Source: Symbioplanes lichenis (GTDB taxonomy: Bacteria; Actinomycetota; Actinomycetes; Mycobacteriales; Micromonosporaceae). From it: a stretch of DNA of 64,000 bases. The DNA lies in the NCBI RefSeq assembly GCF_030709675.1, contig NZ_JAUZQD010000016.1, positions 1 to 64,000 on the forward strand. The letters run 5' to 3'. The notes beneath the pieces are model-generated. The model saw only the letters and a program-made list of their open reading frames with translations, had not been told where the DNA came from and ran no database searches. Shown here in pieces: positions 32,342 to 39,847 of the stretch (positions are counted from its first letter, which is position 1; every line of letters begins with the position of its first letter). The position numbers and the translations under genes were made by a program.

Positions 32342-33028
32342 TCAGCTGTCGGACGTCCTGGGCGCGATCGGCTTCACCTGGCCGACGGCCTCGTCCCCGG
32401 CGGAGCAGGCAGTCTGCGGCTTGCTCACAAAAACGGCCGCAGTCTCATCCGGCGGATAGATCCGATACCCCCGCACCTCAACCGGCTTGCAGTCGCCCGC
32501 GTCCACATTCCGCGGATCGGCGATCTGAATCGTCGCATGCACCCGATCACCCGGCGTCAGCATGATCAGCGGCGTATCGCCCCCGGCCCGCGCGAAGGCC
32601 TTCCCCACCTGCTTACCCGAGTCGCCGGTGACAAAGGAAACCCCGGGATAGCCCTCGAGCGAACAAGCCTTGCCGGTGACATTCTCGAAAATCAGATACT
32701 CACTGTGATGCCCCGCCGAGCCCCCACCCGCGGCCGCCTCATCAGTGATCTTCAAGTCCGACGCCGTACACCCCGCCGTTTCCCCGCCACTCCCACTTTC
32801 GCCCTGCTCACCGCTCTGCTCACTCCCAGCCCCGCCCTGCTCCCCGTCATCCCCATCATCGGCCGGCGCCGCCGAACTGGCCGCAGTCACCGGCGACGAC
32901 CCCGCAGAAGCACTCGGCGTCGCCCCGGCACTCTTCGTCGCAGCGTCACCACCCGAGCACCCCGCCGCGGCCAAAGCAACCCCCAGCACCCCAGCCGCCA
33001 CCATCGTCAGCCGCCTGATGTCACGCAT
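32342..33028 (-). CDS. DUF4232-type lipoprotein
   Basis: 228 residues. A lipoprotein signal with lipobox (ALAAAGC, Cys24) is followed by a long Ser/Gly/Asp/Glu low-complexity spacer (about 25-90) and a C-terminal beta domain with the DUF4232 pattern (CTASDLKI ... HHSEYLIFENVTGKACSLEGYPGVSF ... GDCKPVEVRGYRIYPP). Such proteins are common on actinomycete surfaces, with unknown function. It is a single gene, 218 bases from the LolA-like gene and divergent from the membrane-anchored protein at 33352. Confidence 0.87.
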   Translation of the reverse strand: MRDIRRLTMVAAGVLGVALAAAGCSGGDAATKSAGATPSASAGSSPVTAASSAAPADDGDDGEQGGAGSEQSGEQGESGSGGETAGCTASDLKITDEAAAGGGSAGHHSEYLIFENVTGKACSLEGYPGVSFVTGDSGKQVGKAFARAGGDTPLIMLTPGDRVHATIQIADPRNVDAGDCKPVEVRGYRIYPPDETAAVFVSKPQTACSAGDEAVGQVKPIAPRTSDS

Positions 33029-33351
33029 CGTGATACCTCCTGCAGTCGCCGATCCCCTACCCGATGAATGGGATCTTGCACACCACGAAAGCTACGACCG
33101 CCCCACCTTGGTTGACTCCCCCATCCGTGCCGACCCGCCGATCGGCCCCGCCTAGCACTCATAGAAACGCCCGCCCCTCATGGCTGCCCTGTTGGATGCC
33201 GGACACTGGCGACTTCGAGCAGCATCAATGCCCGCGGCGGCAGGCACACTGTCGACAAGGGGCGGGAGCGCTTCTTGATCCCCTCGACGTCGGCGGCCTC
33301 AGCGCGACGACTCCACGCCATGCGAAAGCCACTCGAATCACGGGAGGCACG
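33029..33351. other. Divergent gene-free region
   Basis: This 323-base gap lies between the DUF4232 lipoprotein and the anchored protein. Open frames crossing it lack ribosome sites and normal composition. GATACCTCCTGCAG directly before the lipoprotein start holds its ribosome site on the minus strand (CAGGAGG). I see no other clear element. Confidence 0.4.
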
Positions 33352-33891
33352 GTGAACGTATCGGAGCGACTTGCCACCATGGCGCTGGCCACATCGCTGC
33401 TCTCGCTGGGCGTCTCCGTTTACGTCGCGTACGACCAGCGAGCCCGCGACGTGAGCAGCCGCGCCCGGAACGTTGTCGCCTACGAGCCCCACGGCAGCGA
33501 CGACATCCAGGGCAAGCTGGTGGAGGACTACTGGATCGACAACTACGACAGCCACCCCATCGTGGCAGTGACTCTGGTCTGGCCCGGCACTGGAGCTCGT
33601 CAGCTGTTGATGAGCACCCCGATCCTCGCCCCGTGCATGCGCCTTCGTGCCCTGAGCTCAGTCGCCGACAAACCGGGCCTCCTGCAGAACGTGACCGCAG
33701 AGAACATCAACTTCTACGACAGCGTCGTATACTTCTGGGACAGCGACGGCGAAGCATGGACCATCACCGGCCAAACGGGCAAGCACCATCGACTCGATCC
33801 AGCCGACGCCTCCTCGATCGAGCAGATGATCGAGGACAGCAACCCGACCCCTCTGGCCGCGCCCGAACCCATCAAGGGCTGCGGCTCCTGA
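33352..33891 (+). CDS. Membrane-anchored protein of unknown function
   Basis: 179 residues. One N-terminal helix (MALATSLLSLGVSVYVAY, residues 10-27) is followed by a basic stretch and an extracytoplasmic or cytoplasmic beta-rich domain (VEDYWIDNYDSHPIVAVTLVWPG ... FYDSVVYFWDSDGEAWTITGQTGKHHRLDPAD). GTG 33352 follows GGGAGG (33342-33347) closely. Codon use is less GC-biased than in neighbouring genes and the domain is not one I recognise. A role in sensing or anchoring would be a guess. Confidence 0.68.
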   Translation: MNVSERLATMALATSLLSLGVSVYVAYDQRARDVSSRARNVVAYEPHGSDDIQGKLVEDYWIDNYDSHPIVAVTLVWPGTGARQLLMSTPILAPCMRLRALSSVADKPGLLQNVTAENINFYDSVVYFWDSDGEAWTITGQTGKHHRLDPADASSIEQMIEDSNPTPLAAPEPIKGCGS

Positions 33892-34260
33892 ACTCACCAC
33901 CGTTCCCCGGCGAGTCCGCGGGCGGCAAAGACACGAGGTTGGCCCGGCGGTCCTCACCGAGGCCGGAACTGCCGTGCCATCACCCTCGCGCCGGCCCCGC
34001 CGGCCCCCGGCCCGACCGTCTCGGCCGGGCGCCTCGATCGCCGGCGTTGCGGCGTGGGCGAGCCCGCGCGGTCCTGTGCGGCCACGGGCACGCCCCGGCC
34101 GACCGGCCGGACGAGCGATACGGTCGCCGAAACCCGGCCCGGCAACCATCGACGAGCGCCATGCGTGGCGGTGCCGGGACACGGGCCGTGGGCTCCGGGG
34201 CAATCTTCAGGCTCTCTCCTGCGGCGCGGCCGGTAGGTCTTCCAGGCGGGGACGGGCGCT
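33892..34260. other. Convergent gene-free region
   Basis: This 369-base GC-rich stretch lies between the ends of the anchored-protein gene and the beta-lactamase-fold gene. It contains many overlapping GGCCGG/CCGGCC-type short palindromes (for example CCGGCCGACCGGCCGG near 34094) that could end transcription from both sides. No frame has coding character or a recognisable domain remnant. Confidence 0.4.
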
Positions 34261-35532
34261 CTAATCGGCGGCGGCCAGGGTCAGGGCTCCGCGCAGGAGG
34301 GCGACGGCTTGGGGGGCGAGGGTGGCTTCGTCGAGGGGGTGTTTCGGGTCGGAGAGCTCGAGGGTGGCCGTGACGAGGGTGCCGTCCGCGGCCTGGGCCA
34401 GGTAGGACAACGACAGGACGCCGGGCTCGCTGCCGCCCTTGAACCAGACGGTGGGGTAAGCGCTCGCCGGGAGGGCGAGGCCGCCGTCGTTGGCGGTCAG
34501 GGCGGCGTTGACGGCGGGGTCGTGGCGCTGCCAGAGGGTGGAGTAGATGCGGCAGATGTCCACCGGCGACGCGAACCACTCCAGCGTGTCGATGTCGCGG
34601 GGCTGCTCCCAGGCCGTGATGGCGGTGCGGGGCACGCGGTCGAGCAGCGGCAGGGTGGCTCGGCGCACCGGGGCCGGCGCCGCCAGGTAGGACTTGGCGG
34701 TTGCCGGATAGTGCCAGCCCTTGAGCGTGAAGAGGTTGCGCGTGGTCATCAGGGGGCGGTTGGCCGTGCCCGGGAACTCGCGCTCGACCGCGGGGCGGCC
34801 GAGCGTGTGGATGAGGTGGTCGGTGGCGGTGTTGTCGCTGATGGAGATCATGTAGCGGGCGTATTCGGCGAGGGTGAAGGGTGTCCCGTCGGGTTGGTCC
34901 TGCAGCACGCCCGAGGGCAGCGACTTCCACTCGGGCTTCAACGGGACCTCGGTGTCCCAGGAGAGGCGGCCGGTCGCGGTGGCGCGGGCGAGAGCGCTCA
35001 GCACGTAGAGCTTGAACATGGAGCCCAAGGGCCGGGCGGTGCGCTCGTCGCGACCGTGCACGACGGTGCAGCCGCGGGCGGGGTCGATGCGGGTGGCGGC
35101 GAACGAGACGCGTGGAGCAAGGGTGCGCAGAGTTGTGTCGATCTCCGTCCACGACCCGGGCGCCGGGAGATAGGGCGCGAGCTGCAAGCCCGCCAGCCGG
35201 CCGGTCGCGTCGACGACCAGCGTGGTCACGAAGTCGCCGGTCGGGCCGGACAGGATCTGGCGCAGCCGGCCGGGTGACTCGGACAGCACCGTGCCCGGTG
35301 TCAACGGCGCCACGGAGCTCAGGAAGGCGTTGAAGCCGTCGGGCCCGCCGACCGCGGCCGCCAGCTCCGGGGTGAGGTGTTGCTCGATGTCGTCCGCGCT
35401 CATAGGCGGCCGGGCATTGACCAGCCAGTCACGCTGCTGCTCGACCGGGGTGCCGGCCGCGGTGGCCGGCACGGCGGTCAGACCGAGGACCATCAGCAGC
35501 ACGGCACAGACGGACATGATGCGTCGGATCAC
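34261..35532 (-). CDS. Exported serine hydrolase of the class A beta-lactamase fold
   Basis: 423 residues with a signal peptide (MSVCAVLLMVLGLTAVPATAAG). An N-terminal accessory domain (about 28-125, AADDIEQHLTPEL... like DUF3887) precedes a penicillin-binding/class A beta-lactamase fold: SMFK (Ser171, Lys174), SDN (232-234) and KGG (365-367). The class A Glu of the omega loop is not obvious, so true beta-lactamase activity is uncertain; a cell-wall esterase or peptidase is possible. GTG 35532 has GGAAGGAG five bases upstream and overlaps the preceding stop (GTGA), so it is coupled to the zinc-finger/HTH gene. Confidence 0.88.
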   Translation of the reverse strand: MIRRIMSVCAVLLMVLGLTAVPATAAGTPVEQQRDWLVNARPPMSADDIEQHLTPELAAAVGGPDGFNAFLSSVAPLTPGTVLSESPGRLRQILSGPTGDFVTTLVVDATGRLAGLQLAPYLPAPGSWTEIDTTLRTLAPRVSFAATRIDPARGCTVVHGRDERTARPLGSMFKLYVLSALARATATGRLSWDTEVPLKPEWKSLPSGVLQDQPDGTPFTLAEYARYMISISDNTATDHLIHTLGRPAVEREFPGTANRPLMTTRNLFTLKGWHYPATAKSYLAAPAPVRRATLPLLDRVPRTAITAWEQPRDIDTLEWFASPVDICRIYSTLWQRHDPAVNAALTANDGGLALPASAYPTVWFKGGSEPGVLSLSYLAQAADGTLVTATLELSDPKHPLDEATLAPQAVALLRGALTLAAAD

Positions 35533-36179
35533 GGCACTCCTTCCACCGGGCGGATGTAGAAGCCCGCCACTGTCCCCTGACGACGAAAGCTCACCCGCGC
35601 TGTCGCCTCGCCCGCCTCGAAGTGCAGGAGGACGTCCACGACGGTGAACACCCCGGTCGCGTGCACGACCGGCTCGCCGAACCGCTCGAACGACCCGACC
35701 ATGGCAACGACCATGGCCCAGACCTCGGCGAGCTGGTCGGCGGCCACCTCGCGCAGCATGACCTCGTCGAAGTCGCGCCGGGCCGCCTCGAACCGGCCCG
35801 CCACCACCTCGCGCAGGAGCGCGAGTGACCGCTCAGCCGCATCGGCCGGCTCAGCAGCCGGTGCGCCGGGCGGACGCGCGAACCGCTGGAAAGCGGCCTG
35901 CCTCGAGGTGCCCATCACCTCTCCGATCTCTTGCCACGTGAGCCCCCGCTCGCGTGCGGCGTCGACCGCTGCGCGCAGAGCGGCTTGCGCTTCGACCATC
36001 CGGCGATGCGCGTCTCGTACGGCTTCCAGGGTGCCCAGCACCGGCGTCGTTGTCAATTCGGCCTTGACAGCATCGCGCCGCCGCCGGGCCGCGCTCCGGC
36101 AGGTCGCATCACAATAGACCTGCTTACGCCCCGGACCATGCCGCTCCGCCAGGGGCCGATCGCAATACTCGCACCGCAT
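35529..36179 (-). CDS. Zinc-finger/HTH protein with C-terminal DUF3887-like domain
   Basis: 216 residues. The N-terminus has a four-Cys site (CEYC ... YCDATC, residues 3-30) followed by basic RRRR, an HTH-like segment (GLTWQEIGEVMGTSRQAAFQRF, about 85-106) and a C-terminal DUF3887-type domain (ALLREVVAGRFEAARRDFDEVMLREVAADQLAEVW ... VVDVLLHFEAGEATARVSF). The same domain type starts the beta-lactamase-fold protein encoded next, to which this gene is coupled. It probably regulates that gene or itself; the palindrome at 36180-36202 lies exactly at its start. Confidence 0.8.
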   Translation of the reverse strand: MRCEYCDRPLAERHGPGRKQVYCDATCRSAARRRRDAVKAELTTTPVLGTLEAVRDAHRRMVEAQAALRAAVDAARERGLTWQEIGEVMGTSRQAAFQRFARPPGAPAAEPADAAERSLALLREVVAGRFEAARRDFDEVMLREVAADQLAEVWAMVVAMVGSFERFGEPVVHATGVFTVVDVLLHFEAGEATARVSFRRQGTVAGFYIRPVEGVP

Positions 36180-36202
36180 GGCACGAAATACTAATACGTG
36201 CC
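36180..36202 (-). promoter_or_regulatory. Leaderless promoter inside an inverted repeat (zinc-finger/HTH gene)
   Basis: On the minus strand TAGTAT is followed by eight bases and the ATG at 36179, as in a leaderless transcript. GGCACG (36180-36185) and CGTGCC (36197-36202) flank this -10 as a 6+6 inverted repeat with an 11-base spacer, a plausible autoregulatory operator. Confidence 0.5.
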
Positions 36203-36242
36203 GCGCACGATATGCGACACCCAGGCCGGGGTCGAATGACGT

Positions 36243-36254
36243 TACGGTGGTTCT
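36243..36254 (+). promoter_or_regulatory. Leaderless -10 element for the NB-ARC-like gene
   Basis: TACGGT (36243-36248) lies six bases before the GTG at 36255. The same hexamer at a similar distance occurs at the divergent regulator pair near 45145. Confidence 0.4.
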
Positions 36255-38297
36255 GTGGGGCGGCGGTCGGTGGTTGTTCTTGGCGTGTTGTCCGGGGTCT
36301 TCTCGGTGGTGACCGCGGTGGCCGTCAACGTGGCTACCGGCGGCACGCTGCCGGAGCCGGTCGCCTGGCCCGTTGTCGGCGGGCTGGCGGCGGCCGCCGT
36401 GGCGCTTGCCGTCTGGCAGCAACGCGTGCCGGGCGAGGCGAGGACCACCGTCAGTGAGCTTCCCGCCGGCACCGGCCTCACCGGACGTGAGGGCGATCTC
36501 GAGCGGTTGAGCAAGCTGATCAAAGGCGGTCACCGCGTCATCGCCGTCGTGGGGCCGCCCGGGGTGGGCAAGAGTGCGCTGGCCGTCCGGGTCGCGCACG
36601 AGCATCGGTCACGGTATCCCGACGGGCAGCTTTTCGCCGTCCTGCGGGGCGCCGACGCCGATCCCGTACGCCCGGAAAGCGTCCTGGAACGCTTCGACCG
36701 CACGCTGAACACAGGCACGCCGAACGCAACCGGCACCGACCACAGCGCCACCCTCGACGAGCTCGCCGCCCGCTGGCGGGCACGACTCGCCGGCCGCCGA
36801 ATGATCATTGTCCTCGACGACGCGCGCGACGCCGCTCAGGTGCGGCCCCTGCTGCCCGGTGACACCGCGACCGTCGTCCTGATCACCAGCCGCCGCATGC
36901 TGCACGACCTGCCGGGCGTCGCCCAGCACACCCTCGGCGCGCTCACCGACGACGACGCCCGCCGCCTGCTAAGGGAAGCCGCGGCACGCGACTCCGAAAA
37001 CACCACAACCCCCGCCGACGACGGTACGAACACCTTGGTCACCCTCTGCGGCGGACTCCCCCTGGCCCTGAGCATCGTCGCCGCCCGCCTCCGCGCCCGC
37101 CCGGCCTGGACCCCGGCCGATCTCGCCGCACGCCTGGCCGACGAACGGCACCGGCTCACCGAGCTCCGCCTCGGCGACCTCGCCGTACGCGCGAGCTTCG
37201 CCACCTCCTACGCCGACCAGCCCGCCCCCGACCGCGAAGTCTTCCGCCGCGCGGGCTCCCACCCCGGCCGCACCTTCACCACCGCCGCCGCGGCCGCCCT
37301 GGCGGACCAGAGCGAGGCCACCGTCGCCGCCGCCCTCGAACGGCTCGTCGACGCCCACCTCGTCGAGTCGCCGGCGCCGGGCTTGTTCCGGCTGCACGAC
37401 CTGTTGCGGCTCTTCGCCACCGAGAAGCTGACCGCCCCGGAGCACCGGGAGTGCCTGGGCCGGCTGCTGACCTGGATGACCGCCCACCCCGGCCCGGACG
37501 AGCGGGAGAACGTGATCGCGGCGGTTCACCAGGGCGTCGCCCTCGGCCTGCACGAGCCGGTGTGGGATCTCGTCATGGCGACGCTGCCCCTGCTCCGCCG
37601 CGCGAGCGACCACGCCGACCAGCTGACCCTGTGGACGGCCGCGGCCGAGGCGGCGAAGGCGCTCGGCGATGACGAGCGCCGGGTGCGGGCGCTGCAGCGG
37701 GTGTCGTGGGGCTACGACAGGGCCGGCCGGGCCGAGCCCGCGCTGGCCGCCGCCGACGAGGCTGTGGCTCTGGCCGGCCACATCGACGACCCGCACGGCC
37801 TCGCCGCGGCCGTTTCGGTCAGGGGCGCGCGCTCCGGGTCCTGCGCCGGTTCACCGAGGCGGAAGCTGCCCTGCGGCGGGCCCTCGATATCTACGTCGGC
37901 CTGGGAGCGGACGACGACGCCGACGAGGTTCGCATCATGCTCGGGCTCGTCTGCAACATCACCGGCCGCCCCGGGGAGGCGATCGGCTGGGTACGCGAGG
38001 TGAGCCGCCGCCCCTGGGCCCTCGAGACGCTCTCCGTCGCGTACAAGCTGAGCGGCCGCCCGGCCGAGGCCCGGGCGCTGAACGACCAGGTGATCGCCGC
38101 GGCCCGGGCGGACAAAGGACGACTACCTGCTGGCGTACGCGATTCGCGAGTACGCGGCAGCGGCCGAGGCGTACCAGCGCATCGCCCTCACGGCGGCGGC
38201 CGCGGAGTGCCGGCTCCGGCGCGCGGCGATCCTGGACGACCTCGGCCGTCCCACCGAGGCCGCCCAGGACCGTGCGCGCGCCGCGAAGCTGCAATGA
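36255..38297 (+). pseudogene. Membrane-anchored NB-ARC/TPR ATPase gene with two compensating frameshifts
   Basis: Two N-terminal hydrophobic helices (about 6-28 and 38-54) precede an NB-ARC-like ATPase: P-loop VVGPPGVGKSAL (Lys106), Walker B IIVLDDA, VLITSRR and CGGLPLALSIVAARL, then a winged helix (LFRLHDLLRLFA) and TPRs. Near 37812-37830 the frame moves by -1: TPR-like sequence (GRALRVLRRFTEAEAALRRALDIY) continues in another frame while the original frame stops at 38003. Near 38114-38118 (ACAAAGGAC) it returns to the first frame, continuing DDYLLAYAIREYAAAAEAYQRIA to TGA 38297. Each indel looks like one base. This is either a damaged gene or sequence error. Confidence 0.78.
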
Positions 38298-38388
38298 CGG
38301 CCGCGAAGAAGTCCGGCGCGATGCCGCAACGCGCGCGCCGGAGAGTTGCTATGACGGCGGCGGCGCGAAGAACTCCAGCGCGATGCCG
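38294..38388. repeat. Imperfect direct repeat of the VOC gene 3' end
   Basis: ATGACGGCCGCGAAGAAGTCCGGCGCGATGCCG (38294-38326) is repeated with substitutions and an insertion at 38351-38388. The second copy contains the last codons of the VOC gene. The first lies just beyond it and overlaps the stop of the NB-ARC gene. Confidence 0.7.
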
Positions 38389-38741
38389 TCCGGGTCCTTG
38401 AAGGACAGCCCCGATCCGTAGGCGGCGTCCACGATCCCCCCGTGCCGGATGCCCAGCTCGTCGAGGCGCTGCTGCCACTTCTCGAGCGTGATCCGGTCCG
38501 GGCAGCCGAAGGCGACGTGGTCGAGGCCGCGCCGGGACGGTTCGAAGGGCTCCTCGGCGAGGCGGGGGAACACGTGCAGGCCGATGAGGGTGTCGTTGCC
38601 CAGGGCGTAGACGATGTGGCGGAACGGGCCGGTGTCCTCGTCGAGCGCCGGCTCGGTGCCGAACAGCCGGGTGTACCAGGGGATGCTGACGGCCGGGTCG
38701 GAGATGGTGACGGCGACGTGAGTGAGGTCGGGGAAGGTCAT
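38349..38741 (-). CDS. VOC (glyoxalase/bleomycin-resistance-fold) protein
   Basis: 130 residues. A single VOC unit pair: THVAVTISDPAVSIPWYTRLFG at the start, then HIVYALGNDTLIGLHVF, GLDHVAFGCPD and the closing SGLSFKDPDGIALEFFAP. Metal-ligand positions (His in THVA and DHVA, Glu in ALEFF) are conserved. Such proteins are dioxygenases, isomerases, lyases or drug-binding proteins, and context does not decide. Its ATG overlaps the stop of the methyltransferase gene upstream (TGATG), so the two are coupled. Confidence 0.87.
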   Translation of the reverse strand: MTFPDLTHVAVTISDPAVSIPWYTRLFGTEPALDEDTGPFRHIVYALGNDTLIGLHVFPRLAEEPFEPSRRGLDHVAFGCPDRITLEKWQQRLDELGIRHGGIVDAAYGSGLSFKDPDGIALEFFAPPPS

Positions 38742-39772
38742 CACGGCCTGGCCTCGTACACAATGTTGAAGGGGGTCTCGGCCACCCGGCGGAAGCGGGT
38801 GAAGCCTGCATCCCCGGCCAGCTTGCGGATGGGACGCTCGCCGCCCTGGGCGCCGATCGCGTAGCCGCCGTCCTGCGAGAGCGCGTTCGGGACGCACAGG
38901 AACGTCGAGACCGAGTAGTAGACGCGGCCGACCGGGTTCATGTTCTCGGCGACGGAGTCCCCCGCGTACGGTTCGACGATCATCCACGTGCCGTCCGGCG
39001 CGAGCTTCGAACGGATGTGCTTGGCCGCGCCGAGCGGGTTGCCCATGTCGTGCAGCGAGTCGAACGTCGTGACCAGGTCGTACGGGCCGCCGGTGAAGCT
39101 GTCCGCCGCCGCGACCTCGTACGTGCCGCCGAGCGACCGCGCGTGTTCGATCGAGCCCGAGTGGTAGTCGGAGCCCACGACCGTCGAGGCGGGATAGGCG
39201 CCCGCCATCAGCCGGGTCGACGAGCCGTGCCCGCAGCCGACGTCGGCCATGCGGGCCCCGGCGCGCAGCTTCTCCTCGACGCCGTCGAGGGCGGGGAGCC
39301 AGCTGGTGAGCAGGTTCGCGGTGTAGCCGGGGCGGAAGAAGCGGTCGCAGCCCTCGAACACCTCGGTGTCGTGGTCGTGCCAGCCCATCCCCGAGCCCGT
39401 ACGGAAGGCCTCGCTGATCTGCTTCTCGGCCCGCAGCGCGCCGAGCACCAGCTGGAACGCGCCCGGCGCGTAGACGGCACCGTCCGGGTCGGTCAGGCAG
39501 AACGCCTGCTCCTCGGTCATCGAGTAGATGTCCTCGGCCGGGTCGTACTCGATGTAACCGCCGGCGGCCTGCCCGCGCAGCCACTCCTCGACGTAGCGGG
39601 GCGCGGTGCCGGTGCGCGCGGCGAGATCCACGGCCCGCTGCGGCTTCTCGGCCAGCGCCTTGTAGAGCCCGAGCCGGTCGCCGATCACGACGTTGCCGGC
39701 CGCGGCCGCCGCGCCGAGATCGCCCACGAACCGGTGCAGGAAGTCCATCAGTTTGTCTTGATCCACAGCCAT
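38741..39772 (-). CDS. Class I SAM-dependent methyltransferase with winged-helix N-terminus
   Basis: 343 residues. A dimerisation/winged-helix N-terminal region (LYKALAEKPQRAVDLAARTGTAPRYVEEWLRGQAAGGYIEYD, 30-80) precedes a Rossmann methyltransferase core: SAM loop ADVGCGHGSST (about 176-186), acidic VVGSDYHS, and LVTTFDSLHDMGNP. This resembles small-molecule O/C-methyltransferases related to mycobacterial Rv-type proteins; the substrate is unknown. It is coupled to the VOC gene and lies downstream of the LAL regulator gene with a 75-base gap. Confidence 0.87.
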   Translation of the reverse strand: MAVDQDKLMDFLHRFVGDLGAAAAAGNVVIGDRLGLYKALAEKPQRAVDLAARTGTAPRYVEEWLRGQAAGGYIEYDPAEDIYSMTEEQAFCLTDPDGAVYAPGAFQLVLGALRAEKQISEAFRTGSGMGWHDHDTEVFEGCDRFFRPGYTANLLTSWLPALDGVEEKLRAGARMADVGCGHGSSTRLMAGAYPASTVVGSDYHSGSIEHARSLGGTYEVAAADSFTGGPYDLVTTFDSLHDMGNPLGAAKHIRSKLAPDGTWMIVEPYAGDSVAENMNPVGRVYYSVSTFLCVPNALSQDGGYAIGAQGGERPIRKLAGDAGFTRFRRVAETPFNIVYEARP

Positions 39773-39847
39773 CGGAAATTTCCTCCCCAGAGAAAGAAGA
39801 CCCCTGCAGAGGTACGCCCGGCGGGGCGGCCCGCGGATCGGTAGCGG

